Assembly: GCF_900105315.1 (NCBI RefSeq)
Contig: NZ_LT629766.1
Location: 3,906,001 to 3,970,000 of the forward strand
DNA from: Brevibacterium siliguriense
GTDB lineage: Bacteria > Actinomycetota > Actinomycetes > Actinomycetales > Brevibacteriaceae
Direction: 5' to 3'
Length of the DNA stretch: 64,000 nt
Position 1 is the stretch's first letter; each line of letters starts with the position of its first letter. Position numbers and translations under genes: made by a program. Shown here one piece after another: positions 1 to 8,622 of this stretch. The notes beneath the pieces are model-generated. The model had not been told where the DNA came from. It was given only the letters and a program-made list of their open reading frames with translations, and did not search any database.

Positions 1-707
1 ATGATCACCTGCACCCGGGGCACCCCTTTGGCCCGCGCGGTGCGCACATAGTCACTGCTCAACGCCTCCAGCATCGAGGCCCGACCATATCGGCTCCATC
101 CGGCGACGAGGGTGATCGTCATCGTCACCACGGGCAGCGCGAGATGCCGCAGATAGTCGAGGCCGAACCCTCCCTCACCCACCGAGTGCAGACCGACGAA
201 GAACAGGGGCGGCTCGCTCAGGTCCCACATCTGGACCGGCAGAACACCGAGTACCTGGATGAGTAGGAGACCGAACCAGAAGGCCGGCAGTGCGATGCCG
301 ATATAGGACGCCGTCGTGAGCGCATAGTCAGGGATGCTGTACTGCTTCACCGCAGAATAGGCTCCGACTATGAGGGCGAACAGCGCGCCGAGGACGACGC
401 CACACACGATGAGCTGGATCGTCGGCCCCGCCGCGTCGAGGATCATGTCGGTGACTTCGCGTCCGGTCCGGGAGCTGATTCCCCAGTCGCCGGTGACGAA
501 TCCTGTGAACCAGTCGAGGTACTGCTTGGGGATCGGCTGGTCGAGTCCGAGACGTTCCGTCTCTCGTGCCAGTGCTTCAGGATCCTGGGATTGACGGAGT
601 TCTGACAAGGGGTCGAACGCCCGGCGCACCGCCCAGAAGAGCAGGAACGAGGCAATGATGACGACGGGGATCGAGTAGATCAGTCGGCGCAGGGCGTAGG
701 TGATCAT
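1..707 (-). CDS. ABC transporter permease, DppB/OppB family (3' end missing)
   Basis: Inner-membrane permease of a peptide/opine/nickel-type ABC importer. Reading leftwards from ATG at 707 gives about 235 codons open to the window edge, so the C-terminus lies outside. The start MITYALRRLIYSIPVV is the usual DppB N-terminus (one helix after an Arg-rich start), followed by a periplasmic stretch containing GLDQPIPKQYLDW and GDWGIS, both typical of the family, and several more hydrophobic helices. The last visible residues, RTARAKGVPRVQVI, belong to the EAA loop that contacts the ATPase. The start codon overlaps the stop of the upstream binding-protein gene (ATGA), so the two are translationally coupled. 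The second permease and the ATPases would be expected beyond the left edge. Substrate is unknown. Confidence 0.9.
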   Translation of the reverse strand, partial: MITYALRRLIYSIPVVIIASFLLFWAVRRAFDPLSELRQSQDPEALARETERLGLDQPIPKQYLDWFTGFVTGDWGISSRTGREVTDMILDAAGPTIQLIVCGVVLGALFALIVGAYSAVKQYSIPDYALTTASYIGIALPAFWFGLLLIQVLGVLPVQMWDLSEPPLFFVGLHSVGEGGFGLDYLRHLALPVVTMTITLVAGWSRYGRASMLEALSSDYVRTARAKGVPRVQVI

Positions 708-2446
708 GACCGGCCCTCCTGCCCGGCCAGGCTCCACTGCTCGAGATTCCAGAACGGCCCTTCGGAGGGGTTGTTCCTGATCGGCCCGTGGAGACGGTCG
801 GTGGTCATGACGATGTTGGGCACCGTGTCGATGGGAATCGCAGGCACCGCCTCGGCGATGAGCTTCTCCGCCTTCGTCGAAGCGGAGATCCGCTCCTGAC
901 GGTCGGTGCTTCGGGCGACTGTGTCGAGCAGACCGTCGAGGCCGTCGACCGAGGTGCGAGTGAAGTTGATTCCGGAGAAGCCGTTGTCCTCGGACGGGAC
1001 GGAGTCCGAGGTGAGGATGCCGTCGAGGCTGGGTTCGGGGACGGTGTCGATGAGTGTCCACAGCCCGACTTCGTATTCGCCTTTGGGGGCCACGTCGACG
1101 AACAGGGCCGCAGGTGCGACATTGGCGATGGTCATATCGAATCCAGCCTCGGCGGCCTGCTTCTGCAGAATCTGCTCGGTCAGCTCGCGACGCTGGTTGC
1201 CGGCCTGAGACGTGATCCGGAAGCTTGCGGTCTTTCCGTCCTTGGCCCAGATCCCCTCCGAGTTCCTCTCCCACCCGGCCTCGGTCATCAGCTCTTCGAC
1301 CCGGCCCGGATCCTTTGTGTACCTCGCGAAGTCGGCAGCGGCGAAGGTGCCGTTGAGGGGAGTGAGCAGACTTTCCTGAGTCTCATCCACGCCGAGCCGA
1401 CCATAGAGTCGTTCGACGATGGCGGGTCGGTCGATCGCATGAGCGAAGGCCTGTCTGACGGCGACATCGTCGAAGGGAAAAGCGTCGTTGTTGAGCCACA
1501 TCGCCTCGAGGTTGCCCGATTCCGTGTCCACGATGATGTCGGTGTTGGGCACGCCTGCCTCGATCTGGCTGAGGGCGTCGAACTGCGGGGTCGGATAGAG
1601 GGCCTGGACCTGCCCGCTCTTGAGTGCGAGGAAGGCCGCGGCGGTGTCAGTGATGAACTGGAACGTAACTCGATCGAGTTCCGGCTTCACTCCCCAATAG
1701 TTGTCGTTGGGCACCAGTGTCACGGAGGTTCCCTTGATCCATGACTCGATCTTCCACGGGCCTCCGGAGAAGGAGTAGCCGTCCTTCATCATCGCTGACC
1801 GGTCCTTGCCTTCGAGCAGGTGGGCCGGCAGCACCGAGTAGTCGCCGCTGAAGAGCTTCTTCCATGCGCCGTACTCGCTGCCGAGGGTGACAACCGCGGT
1901 CTTCTCATCGACGGCGTCGATCGATTCGATCTCCGAGTAGCCGCTTTTGTCGAAGACGTCTTCACCATCTCGGATCTGCAGGCCGGTGTACTCGAAGTCC
2001 TTTCCGGTGATCGGCGTTCCGTCCGACCACCGCGCCTCGGGAGCGATCCGGTAGGTGATCACCTGTTTGCCGGAATCTGTGACTGTGACCTCGGGCTCCC
2101 CGGCGAGCAGATTCGACGGAGTGAGCATCCATTGCCCCTTGACCTCCCGTGTCACGAAAGCTCGCGGAAGGGTGGGCTGCCGCATGGTGTAGCTGCCCCA
2201 GATGGCGGCTGCGCAGGTGGCGATCCAATCGGCGCAGTCGGGTTCCTGTTCGGCCCCGATGACGATCTGGTTGTCGGTATCTGCGGCCGGCCCCGAGGCG
2301 CCTCTGGGAGTGGTACACCCGCTGAGGGCCAGGGCCAGAATGCAGACACAGGCGGTGATCCAACGCAGTGGGTTCCGCCTGCGCCCGATTCGGCGTACGA
2401 CTGCCCGGTGGTGGTCAGGTCTGATCTGTGTGCTGAAACTCGGCAT
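704..2446 (-). CDS. ABC transporter substrate-binding lipoprotein, family 5 (DppA/OppA-like)
   Basis: Extracytoplasmic solute receptor of 580 residues. The N-terminus has an Arg-rich region, a hydrophobic core and a lipobox LSGC with the lipidated Cys at residue 44. The mature part has SBP_bac_5 hallmarks: YRIAPEARWSDGTPITGKD, a VTLVPNDNYWG motif, FAHAIDRPAIVE and a C-terminal PAIPIDTVPN. Family members bind peptides, but also opines, sugars or heme, so the ligand cannot be named. The ATG at 2446 has AGGGAAC about six bases upstream. It is the first gene of a leftward operon with the permease. The shared intergenic region with the divergent TetR gene holds an inverted repeat at 2571-2589. Confidence 0.93.
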   Translation of the reverse strand: MPSFSTQIRPDHHRAVVRRIGRRRNPLRWITACVCILALALSGCTTPRGASGPAADTDNQIVIGAEQEPDCADWIATCAAAIWGSYTMRQPTLPRAFVTREVKGQWMLTPSNLLAGEPEVTVTDSGKQVITYRIAPEARWSDGTPITGKDFEYTGLQIRDGEDVFDKSGYSEIESIDAVDEKTAVVTLGSEYGAWKKLFSGDYSVLPAHLLEGKDRSAMMKDGYSFSGGPWKIESWIKGTSVTLVPNDNYWGVKPELDRVTFQFITDTAAAFLALKSGQVQALYPTPQFDALSQIEAGVPNTDIIVDTESGNLEAMWLNNDAFPFDDVAVRQAFAHAIDRPAIVERLYGRLGVDETQESLLTPLNGTFAAADFARYTKDPGRVEELMTEAGWERNSEGIWAKDGKTASFRITSQAGNQRRELTEQILQKQAAEAGFDMTIANVAPAALFVDVAPKGEYEVGLWTLIDTVPEPSLDGILTSDSVPSEDNGFSGINFTRTSVDGLDGLLDTVARSTDRQERISASTKAEKLIAEAVPAIPIDTVPNIVMTTDRLHGPIRNNPSEGPFWNLEQWSLAGQEGRS

Positions 2447-2569
2447 CGATGTTCCCTTCGTTCTCCGCTCGATGGTCCGGGCCGAGTGGCACTTCGAACG
2501 GGTACCGGACGTCAGCGTCCAGTGGCACTGCCATCAGATTAGCGACGATCGACAGAGTTAGCAATACGT

Positions 2570-2591
2570 TTAGTCAATGTCTTTGACTATC
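2570..2591. promoter_or_regulatory. Candidate TetR operator between the importer and the regulator
   Basis: Perfect inverted repeat TAGTCAA-N5-TTGACTA (2571-2589) in the divergent intergenic region between the substrate-binding protein and the TetR gene. A near-identical copy (19 of 22 positions by eye over the extended match) lies at 7615-7636 upstream of the hydrolase operon. TetR proteins usually bind such short palindromes next to their own gene. Assignment to this regulator is inference. Confidence 0.65.
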
Positions 2592-2676
2592 TTCTGGACT
2601 TACTCACTTCCCAACAGAGGTCCGACTGATTAAGGTGAAGGGACGGACCGGCGATGGCAATGACGACAGGAGCACA

Positions 2677-3456
2677 GTGACGACCTCGGATCCCACGAGC
2701 AGCACAGCAGACGAGCTTGGAGCCCCGCAGGCCTCAGCGGCTCCGGCGCCCAAGCAGAGACGCAAACGCGATTCGCTCAATCGTGAGGTGATCCTCGAAG
2801 CCGCGGAAGCCATCGCCTCACGGGACGGCCTGGAGAAGCTGACCTTCCAGTCCCTGGGCGCCGAGCTCCAAGCGCATCCGACCTCGATGTACCGTCACTT
2901 CAAGGACAAGGACGAACTCGTCCGCGCCCTCCTCGATTCGCTGCGCGACCGGTCCTATCTCGGATCGCTCGTGCACACCGATGATTGGCGCGAGGATCTG
3001 AGGATCGCCGGACGTGTCGTCCACGACCACTATCTGCGCTATCAGCAGTTCGCCCAGCAGATGGCCGCCCGCACCACCCGGCTGCCGCGGGAGTTCGCCA
3101 ACATGGAATTCCTGCTGCAGGCCCTTCTCGCCGCTGGGTTCAGCCCCGACGACGCCCTGCGCTATCAGCGCGTGTTCGGCAACTACGTGCGGGCTCTGTC
3201 GAGCATCGAGGCTGCCTCGCATGCTCTGCCCGCGGAGATGCAGGCAGAAGACGAGCTGGCTTGGCGGATGCAGTTCGAGCGACTCGACCCGGAGGACTTT
3301 CCGGCACTAACTGCAGCAGGACGCCCCTTCCTCGGCATCGGGGACACTCAGACCTTCGACACCGGACTCGAAGTCCTCATCAAGGGGCTGGAGGCCCTGG
3401 CTGCGGAGAGTCGCGAGGCTGCGGCGAACCGGACCACCGCTGACCCGCCTCAGTAA
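2677..3456 (+). CDS. TetR family transcriptional regulator
   Basis: One-component repressor of about 259 residues. A disordered N-terminal segment precedes the helix-turn-helix: LNREVILEAAEAIASRDG, then LTFQSLGAELQAHPTSMYRHF, ending with the family signature YRHFKDKDEL. The remainder is the ligand-binding domain, which resembles the TetR_C group with a conserved DWREDLRIAG segment. GTG at 2677 is chosen because AGGAG lies four bases upstream; an ATG-equivalent start 14 codons earlier lacks a good site. It is divergent from the ABC importer and shares with it the palindrome at 2571-2589, so auto-regulation and control of the importer are likely. The 3' end overlaps the end of the convergent S9 peptidase gene by 77 bases. 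The inducer is unknown. Confidence 0.9.
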   Translation: MTTSDPTSSTADELGAPQASAAPAPKQRRKRDSLNREVILEAAEAIASRDGLEKLTFQSLGAELQAHPTSMYRHFKDKDELVRALLDSLRDRSYLGSLVHTDDWREDLRIAGRVVHDHYLRYQQFAQQMAARTTRLPREFANMEFLLQALLAAGFSPDDALRYQRVFGNYVRALSSIEAASHALPAEMQAEDELAWRMQFERLDPEDFPALTAAGRPFLGIGDTQTFDTGLEVLIKGLEALAAESREAAANRTTADPPQ

Positions 3457-5437
3457 GCGCGATCAGCTCGAGCTCCGTGGTCAGCCATTCGGATTCGAGA
3501 GTCGTTCCGGTCGGTGTGTGACCTGCGTCGAACCATTCGATGAGTACGTCTCCGCCTGCGGCCCGGAGTGCGTCCACGTACTTTCGAGCCTGGGCAGGAG
3601 GCGTCCGAGTATCACGCGCACCCTGGAACAGCACCGCTGATCCCCGGACCTGCTCGACATAGCTCGTCGCGGACAATTTGCGGCAGGCTTCCTCGAAGCT
3701 CAGCTCACCCCGGGACAGCACCGTCTCCCAGACGGGCCGCAGGGCAGCATTCATCTCAGCGAAGGCCGTCGCCCAATCCGCCATGGCGACGATGGCGAAC
3801 CCGCCGGCGAAGAGATCCGGCAGGCGCCCCAGGGACAGCAGGGTGAGATGACCTCCGTAGGAGGCTCCGGTGATGTAGCTGCTCAACGGGTCGGCGATCC
3901 CATGCTCCGCGAGGCACTCCATTGCCGCACGGATATCAGCGATCTCGCGGTCGCCGTACCCGGTCCAGAATCCCTCCCGCAGTGCGCGCCCGAAGCTCAC
4001 CGAACCGTGATAGTTCAGCGCTGCGTATGCGAAGCCCTCATCGAGCCACGACTGCGCCACAGGCGAATAGGCATCGGTGGTGACCAGATTTGGTCCTCCG
4101 TGCACCGACAGGATCGTCCCGCGTACCTCTCCACTGGGCACAGCCCACCACAGCTGCACCGGCGTGCCCTCAGCTCCCGGGATCATCTCCGAGGTGAACT
4201 CGATCCCTTTCGGCACATCCGGTGCCGCAATGATCGTGGCAGGCTCCGAACCATCGGACGTCGATTCGATGCGCAGCAGCCTCGGCGGACGCGCCCAGGA
4301 CTGCTCGAAGCACATGACCCCGCCGTCGGCGAGGTAGGACTGCGCCTCATAGGCGAATTCGGCGGCGACATCGGGGACCGCGTAGCTGCCGGTGCCGTCC
4401 CGGACTACTTCCAGGACCCCCGCCACGGTGTCGATGAGGATGAGCCGATGGATGCCCTCATCGATGTGAAGAGCGAGAATGCGATCGCGCCGAGGATCCC
4501 AGTCGAGCGGCTGCAGTTCACCGTCGAGCTCCATAGCGTCGAAGTCCGATCGCTGACCGGTCGTCGGATCCCAAATGGCCGGTCGGGCAAAGCCGCTGCG
4601 CTCGGTGCTGAGCAGAATCCTCTGGTCTCCGGAAATCGGAGAGAATCGCACGGCACGCACGGGACCGGCGGGCAGATCATCGCACACGGCCACCTCGGCG
4701 CCGGTGGAGGCATCGATGACGGTCACTGCGGTGCGTCGCACCCCCGGGTTGTGGTCGGTGCTGTCGACGCTGAGCAGACTGCCGTCAGCGGAGATGTGGC
4801 CGTACCAGGCCTCATCGGTCGACGACCAGACCACTCGGGGCGTTCCCCAACCAGCACGGTCGGCGATCCCGGACGCGGAATCCGCGGTTTCGGTCGCCGG
4901 CGCCTGGGCGGTGGCACCGCTGCTCGTCAATGCAGGAGCAATGTTTGACTGCCAGTCCGGAACGGGTACGGACAAGAGGTGGAATCCCTCGTCGTCGACG
5001 ATCGTGGCCAGGAGCGTTCTTCCATCGACCGAAAAGTCGATTCCGCGGATCACGTAGGCCGCGCGTCCCGGTGTCAGCTCGACTCGGTTCCGCCCGTCGA
5101 CAGAACAGGCGACAAGTCCGCCGACCTCGGAGCCGCCGTCATCGTCGAGGCCGACCACCCAGCGGCCGTCGGCGCTGATGGCTCCGTCGAAGCCGACAGG
5201 GAACGGCAGTGTCTGGGAGACCTCCCAGTTTCCGTCGATCTGGCTGAGGATCCGCCCTGACGAGGAGACCCGCCCGTTGTCGATGACGAGCGCAGTCCGC
5301 GGATCCGCTCCGGCCGGGCGCACGCAGTGCAGCCTGGCGCTGTGGAATCGCTTTTTCCACGCGGGCGAGCCGAGGGCCCGACCCGGATCCGCGTTCGGCA
5401 CACCGGTGTCGGATGTTCCGCTGTGTTCTGTCGTCAT
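3380..5437 (-). CDS. S9 family serine peptidase (prolyl oligopeptidase/acylaminoacyl-peptidase type)
   Basis: Cytoplasmic-type peptidase of 685 residues with no signal peptide. The N-terminal two thirds is beta-propeller-like (repeated short strands such as FSVDGRTLLATIVDDEG). The C-terminal alpha/beta-hydrolase domain carries the nucleophile elbow GASYGG (Ser about 526), with GARDTRTPP (Asp about 609) and DAGHTP (His about 640) completing the triad. It would cleave short or blocked peptides. The start at 5437 has AGGAGAG upstream and overlaps the M20 stop as ATGA, so this is the third gene of a coupled operon. The last 25 residues are Pro/Ser-rich and probably not part of the fold. They are encoded in the tail-to-tail overlap with the TetR gene. 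Confidence 0.92.
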   Translation of the reverse strand: MTTEHSGTSDTGVPNADPGRALGSPAWKKRFHSARLHCVRPAGADPRTALVIDNGRVSSSGRILSQIDGNWEVSQTLPFPVGFDGAISADGRWVVGLDDDGGSEVGGLVACSVDGRNRVELTPGRAAYVIRGIDFSVDGRTLLATIVDDEGFHLLSVPVPDWQSNIAPALTSSGATAQAPATETADSASGIADRAGWGTPRVVWSSTDEAWYGHISADGSLLSVDSTDHNPGVRRTAVTVIDASTGAEVAVCDDLPAGPVRAVRFSPISGDQRILLSTERSGFARPAIWDPTTGQRSDFDAMELDGELQPLDWDPRRDRILALHIDEGIHRLILIDTVAGVLEVVRDGTGSYAVPDVAAEFAYEAQSYLADGGVMCFEQSWARPPRLLRIESTSDGSEPATIIAAPDVPKGIEFTSEMIPGAEGTPVQLWWAVPSGEVRGTILSVHGGPNLVTTDAYSPVAQSWLDEGFAYAALNYHGSVSFGRALREGFWTGYGDREIADIRAAMECLAEHGIADPLSSYITGASYGGHLTLLSLGRLPDLFAGGFAIVAMADWATAFAEMNAALRPVWETVLSRGELSFEEACRKLSATSYVEQVRGSAVLFQGARDTRTPPAQARKYVDALRAAGGDVLIEWFDAGHTPTGTTLESEWLTTELELIALTEAGQRWSGSPQPRDSPQPGPPAP

Positions 5438-6665
5438 GAGATGCTCTCCTGATTCTCCCCGTTTGCCCGCTCGGTTTCTTTCCTCCGCGGGGCCCGCTCT
5501 CTCTTTTCATTCGATGCGATCGTCAGTGAGTCGCCGTCGACGCTGCGGATGCTCCGGATGAGCTCGGCGGTCAGCTCCGCTCGCTCGACCATGGAGCTCA
5601 ACCGCACCCATTCATGTCGTGCATGTGCGCCGTCGCCGATCGGCCCCAATCCGTCCAAGGTCGCCGTGCCCGCCGCGGCAGTGAAGTTGCCGTCGGATCC
5701 TCCTCCGACCTCGACCGCGTCGAGTTCGGGCTGGCCGAGACGCTCGGCCGACTGCTGGGCTAGGCGGCAGAGCACGACCGAGGACTCGACAGGCATGGGT
5801 GGACGGTTGATTCCGCCGTGCACCGCGATTCCAGCGCCGGGGTGGAGCGGTGCCAGAGCGCCGAACACCGCATCGACGCGTTCGAGTTCGGCGAGACTCC
5901 AGGCTCGAACATCAACCTTTAGTGAGGCCTCGGCCGGCACAGTGTTGACGGCAGTTCCGCCGCTGGCCACCGACGGAGTGACATGAGTATCAGCTTCGGT
6001 CGAAGCTGCACGCGAGACGGTCTGGATGACGTGGGCGAGTTCCCGGAGGGCGTTGATCCCTTTGGCCGGATCCAATCCGGCATGCGCAGCCACTCCCGTG
6101 ATCTCGACTCTGTAGATGCCGACCCCTCGGCGGGCGATCTTCAGCGCGCCGCCGAGGCTGGGTTCGAGGATGAGTACCGCTCGATGAGCCCGAGCAGCTT
6201 CCTCGATGAGACCCCGAGAGGTCACTGAACCTGTTTCTTCGTCGCCGGTGATGAGGAGAGAGAGGTCCGCCGTGTCCTGCAGCGCCGTGAGCGCTTCGAG
6301 CGCGGACACGATACCGGATTTCATGTCGAAGACGCCGGGACCGGTGGCGCGATCTTCGGCGACGGCAAAGGGGATCTCGGCGAGCGTACCGACGGGCCAA
6401 ACGGTATCTGCGTGGCCGAGGATGAGGATGCCCCCGGGCTCGGGGCCTCCCAGTACAGATGGTCGGATCCCCCGTTCGTCAGAATCTCTCCGCGACGAGC
6501 AGGGCCCGCGCCCCCGCTCAGCGCCTCGGTTGCCCAGCCGTCGATGAGGTCGAGGCACGCACGGATACCCTCCCGATGACCGGTCGGCGATTCGATTTCG
6601 ACGAGGCGGCGCAGACGGTCCGTGAGCAGCTCGGCGGGTGTGCCCATGTGCGAAGACGCGCTCAT
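5434..6665 (-). pseudogene. M20 family metallopeptidase (carboxypeptidase G2-like), frameshifted
   Basis: The gene starts at ATG 6665 (overlapping the hydrolase stop as ATGA) with MSASSHMGTPAELLTDRLRR, but this frame leaves the family after LYWEAP. The rest continues in the neighbouring frame with the metal-binding GHADTVWPVGTL, GVFDMKSG, GDEETGS, GVAAHAG and the C-terminal HEW. The frame change falls at a run of five C (6431-6435). Adding one base there restores WEAPSPGGILILGHADT and an uninterrupted protein of about 410 residues, normal for the family. All metal ligands and the dimerisation-domain motifs are intact. Family members are zinc exopeptidases that remove glutamate or other residues from folates and peptides. 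A one-base undercall in the run is as likely as a real mutation. Confidence 0.85.
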
Positions 6666-7582
6666 CCGAGGGCCCCATCATCGGCATCCACGCTCTCGAG
6701 ATCCTCCTCGGCGAGGAAGTCGAGCAGTCGGGCGGCAACCTTGCCCGGGGCTTCCTCGGCAAGATAGTGATCGGACTCGATGGCGGCACCGGTGACAGAG
6801 TCTGCGTACTCACGCCAGACGTCGACCACATCGAAATTCGTACCCACGTAGCCCGCCGAGCCCCACAGGGCCAGAAGAGGCATGTCCAACGTCCTGCCCC
6901 GGTCCCGATCGGCCCGATCATGATCGAGGTCGATGCTGGCCGCGGCCTGATAGTCGGCCGTCGAACCTTCGATGGCACCCGGCTGAAGGAAACACCGTTC
7001 GTATTCGGCGTAGGCTGCCTCGGCGATGGCCTCTCCCCCGGCATGACGTCCAGTGAAGCGGCTGCGAAGCCAGGTCTGCGGGTCGGCTCTCTGCAGTGAT
7101 TCGGGCATGCCTCCGCGCTGGGAGAGGAAGAACCAGTGGAAATAGGAACTGGCCATGGCTCGGTCGACATTGTCGAACATGTGCAGTGTCGGCACGATGT
7201 CGAGCACGGCGATTCGACTCACCGCCTCCGGCTGATCGAGCCCCAGGCGGTGGGCGACTCTCGCACCTCGGTCGTGACCGACCACCGCATATCGGTCGAA
7301 CCCGAGAGACGCCATGAGCCGATGCTGGTCAGCCGCCATCTCCCGCTTCGAGTAGTTCGAGCGATCTTCGACAGGTGCCGGCTTCCCTGAGTCCCCGTAG
7401 CCTCGCAGGTCAGCAACGATGACGGTGTGCCGTTCGGCGAGGGCCGGCGCGACGCGATGCCACATGTGGTGAGTCTGCGGATAGCCGTGCAGCAATAGGA
7501 CCGGAGTGCCGGCTCCACCTTTCCAGGCTCGAATGGTGACGCCCTCGCGCTCGCTGCCCACCGATGCAAATCCTTCGAACAC
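6662..7582 (-). CDS. Alpha/beta hydrolase, fluoroacetate dehalogenase-like
   Basis: Cytoplasmic hydrolase of 306 residues. It has the oxyanion motif HGYPQT (32-37), then GHDRGAR with an Asp nucleophile (D104) rather than Ser, plus R105 and R108, which in fluoroacetate dehalogenases hold the carboxylate. D128, the FHWFF segment (H149, W150, halide-binding pair in the family) and a C-terminal SDHYLAEEAP (His about 272) follow. This is the fluoroacetate/haloacetate dehalogenase signature. The halide-site Tyr of characterised enzymes appears, by eye, to be Ser near 216, so an epoxide hydrolase-like or other role is possible. It is the first gene of a coupled operon with the M20 and S9 peptidases. 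A TetR-type operator lies about 33 bases upstream. Confidence 0.85.
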   Translation of the reverse strand: MFEGFASVGSEREGVTIRAWKGGAGTPVLLLHGYPQTHHMWHRVAPALAERHTVIVADLRGYGDSGKPAPVEDRSNYSKREMAADQHRLMASLGFDRYAVVGHDRGARVAHRLGLDQPEAVSRIAVLDIVPTLHMFDNVDRAMASSYFHWFFLSQRGGMPESLQRADPQTWLRSRFTGRHAGGEAIAEAAYAEYERCFLQPGAIEGSTADYQAAASIDLDHDRADRDRGRTLDMPLLALWGSAGYVGTNFDVVDVWREYADSVTGAAIESDHYLAEEAPGKVAARLLDFLAEEDLESVDADDGALG

Positions 7583-7614
7583 AGCGAAAACCTCCTTTGG
7601 TCTTCGAAAACTTG

Positions 7615-7636
7615 TTAGTCAATTACTTAGACTATC
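7615..7636. promoter_or_regulatory. Second copy of the candidate TetR operator
   Basis: Imperfect palindrome TAGTCAA-N5-TAGACTA (7616-7634), matching the site at 2570-2591 at 19 of 22 positions and in the same orientation. It sits about 33 bases upstream of the leftward hydrolase start. The remainder of the gap 7583-7784 shows nothing else that can be named. The two copies suggest that the TetR protein at 2677 controls the importer and this hydrolase/peptidase operon together. Confidence 0.6.
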
Positions 7637-7784
7637 GTGATTGCCAGCAATAGCAAGATCCCAAGGCGGTCAGAAGTGGGTAGTTGGATTCGCAGAAGGC
7701 CCCTCACCCATGCAGGGGTCGGCGACAACAGACATGACTCCCCGCAGGTTCATCAACGAGGACGAGAAGCAGTGCGTTACACGC

Positions 7785-8567
7785 TCAGAGGCTCTGCCAC
7801 TCCGGCTTGTTCTCGTAAGCGTGGCGATAATAGTCGCCGAGCTGCAGCCTGGAGGCCGACGCATCATCGAGCAGGACCGTGACGTGCGGATGCATCTGCA
7901 GCACGGTCGCCGGCCACATCGCCGAGATCGGCCCTTCGATCATCTGGTGCACGGCCTCGGCCTTATTGCCGCCGGTCGCTACGAGCAAGAGATGCTTAGC
8001 GTCCATGATCGTGCCCAGCCCCTGCGTGAGGCACAGCTTCGGCACCTGCTCGACGTCGCCGTCGAAGAACCGCGCATTGTCGATCCGCGTCTGGTGCGTC
8101 AGGGACTTCACTCGGGTCCGCGAGGCTAGGGATGATCCGGGTTCGTTGAACGCGACGTGGCCGTCGGTGCCGATGCCGAGGATCTGCAGATCGATTCCGC
8201 CCGCCTCGGCGATATTGCGTTCATAGTCCGCCGAGGCGGCCGCCAGGTCTTCGGCGGATCCGTCGGGACCGTGGACGGCCCCCTCGGCGAAGTCGACCCG
8301 GGAGGCGATCTCGGTGTCGATGACGTTGCGATAGCGTTGCGGATGGTCGTCGGCGATTCCGACGTATTCGTCGAGCATGAACGCCTGCGCATGGGCGAAG
8401 GACAGCCCTTCGTTCTTGTGACGGGTCGTCAGCTCGTCATAGATGCGCAGCGGGCTCGAACCGGTCGCCAGCCCGATGACCGGCGCGGATTCCGTGCGCA
8501 CCAGCCGCTCGATCGCGTCGGCGGCGAGTTCCGCCAGCGTGTATTCATCGGCGATGACAACTTCCAT
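7785..8567 (-). CDS. nagB: Glucosamine-6-phosphate deaminase
   Basis: Converts glucosamine 6-phosphate to fructose 6-phosphate and ammonia, linking amino-sugar and cell-wall sugar recycling to glycolysis. The 260-residue protein is the usual length. It shows GLATGSSPLRIYDEL (phosphate-binding loop), FMLDEYVGI with the catalytic Asp, LGIGTDGHVAFNEPGSS with the His of the ring-opening step, and the C-terminal sugar-isomerase fold. The start is preceded by AAGGAG with five bases spacing. It lies 55 bases downstream of a FadR-type regulator on the same strand, probably its controller. No nagA is in the window. Confidence 0.95.
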   Translation of the reverse strand: MEVVIADEYTLAELAADAIERLVRTESAPVIGLATGSSPLRIYDELTTRHKNEGLSFAHAQAFMLDEYVGIADDHPQRYRNVIDTEIASRVDFAEGAVHGPDGSAEDLAAASADYERNIAEAGGIDLQILGIGTDGHVAFNEPGSSLASRTRVKSLTHQTRIDNARFFDGDVEQVPKLCLTQGLGTIMDAKHLLLVATGGNKAEAVHQMIEGPISAMWPATVLQMHPHVTVLLDDASASRLQLGDYYRHAYENKPEWQSL

Positions 8568-8622
8568 CAGTTCTCCTTCGGCACTGGCCCGGTCAGTTGT
8601 GCGGGCGTCTGTCTGCAGTCAA

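Noticed and set aside
788..1744. 318-codon open frame opposite the peptide-binding lipoprotein
   Set aside because: Antisense shadow of a well-supported gene; no recognisable motifs or ribosome-binding site.
3848..4948. 366-codon open frame opposite the S9 peptidase
   Set aside because: The high-GC antisense frame mirrors codon bias of the real gene; its sequence has no family character.
6425..6445. Programmed -1 frameshift in the M20 gene
   Set aside because: The slippery-like heptamer exists, but no family precedent is known to me and no downstream structure was established; a one-base indel is simpler.
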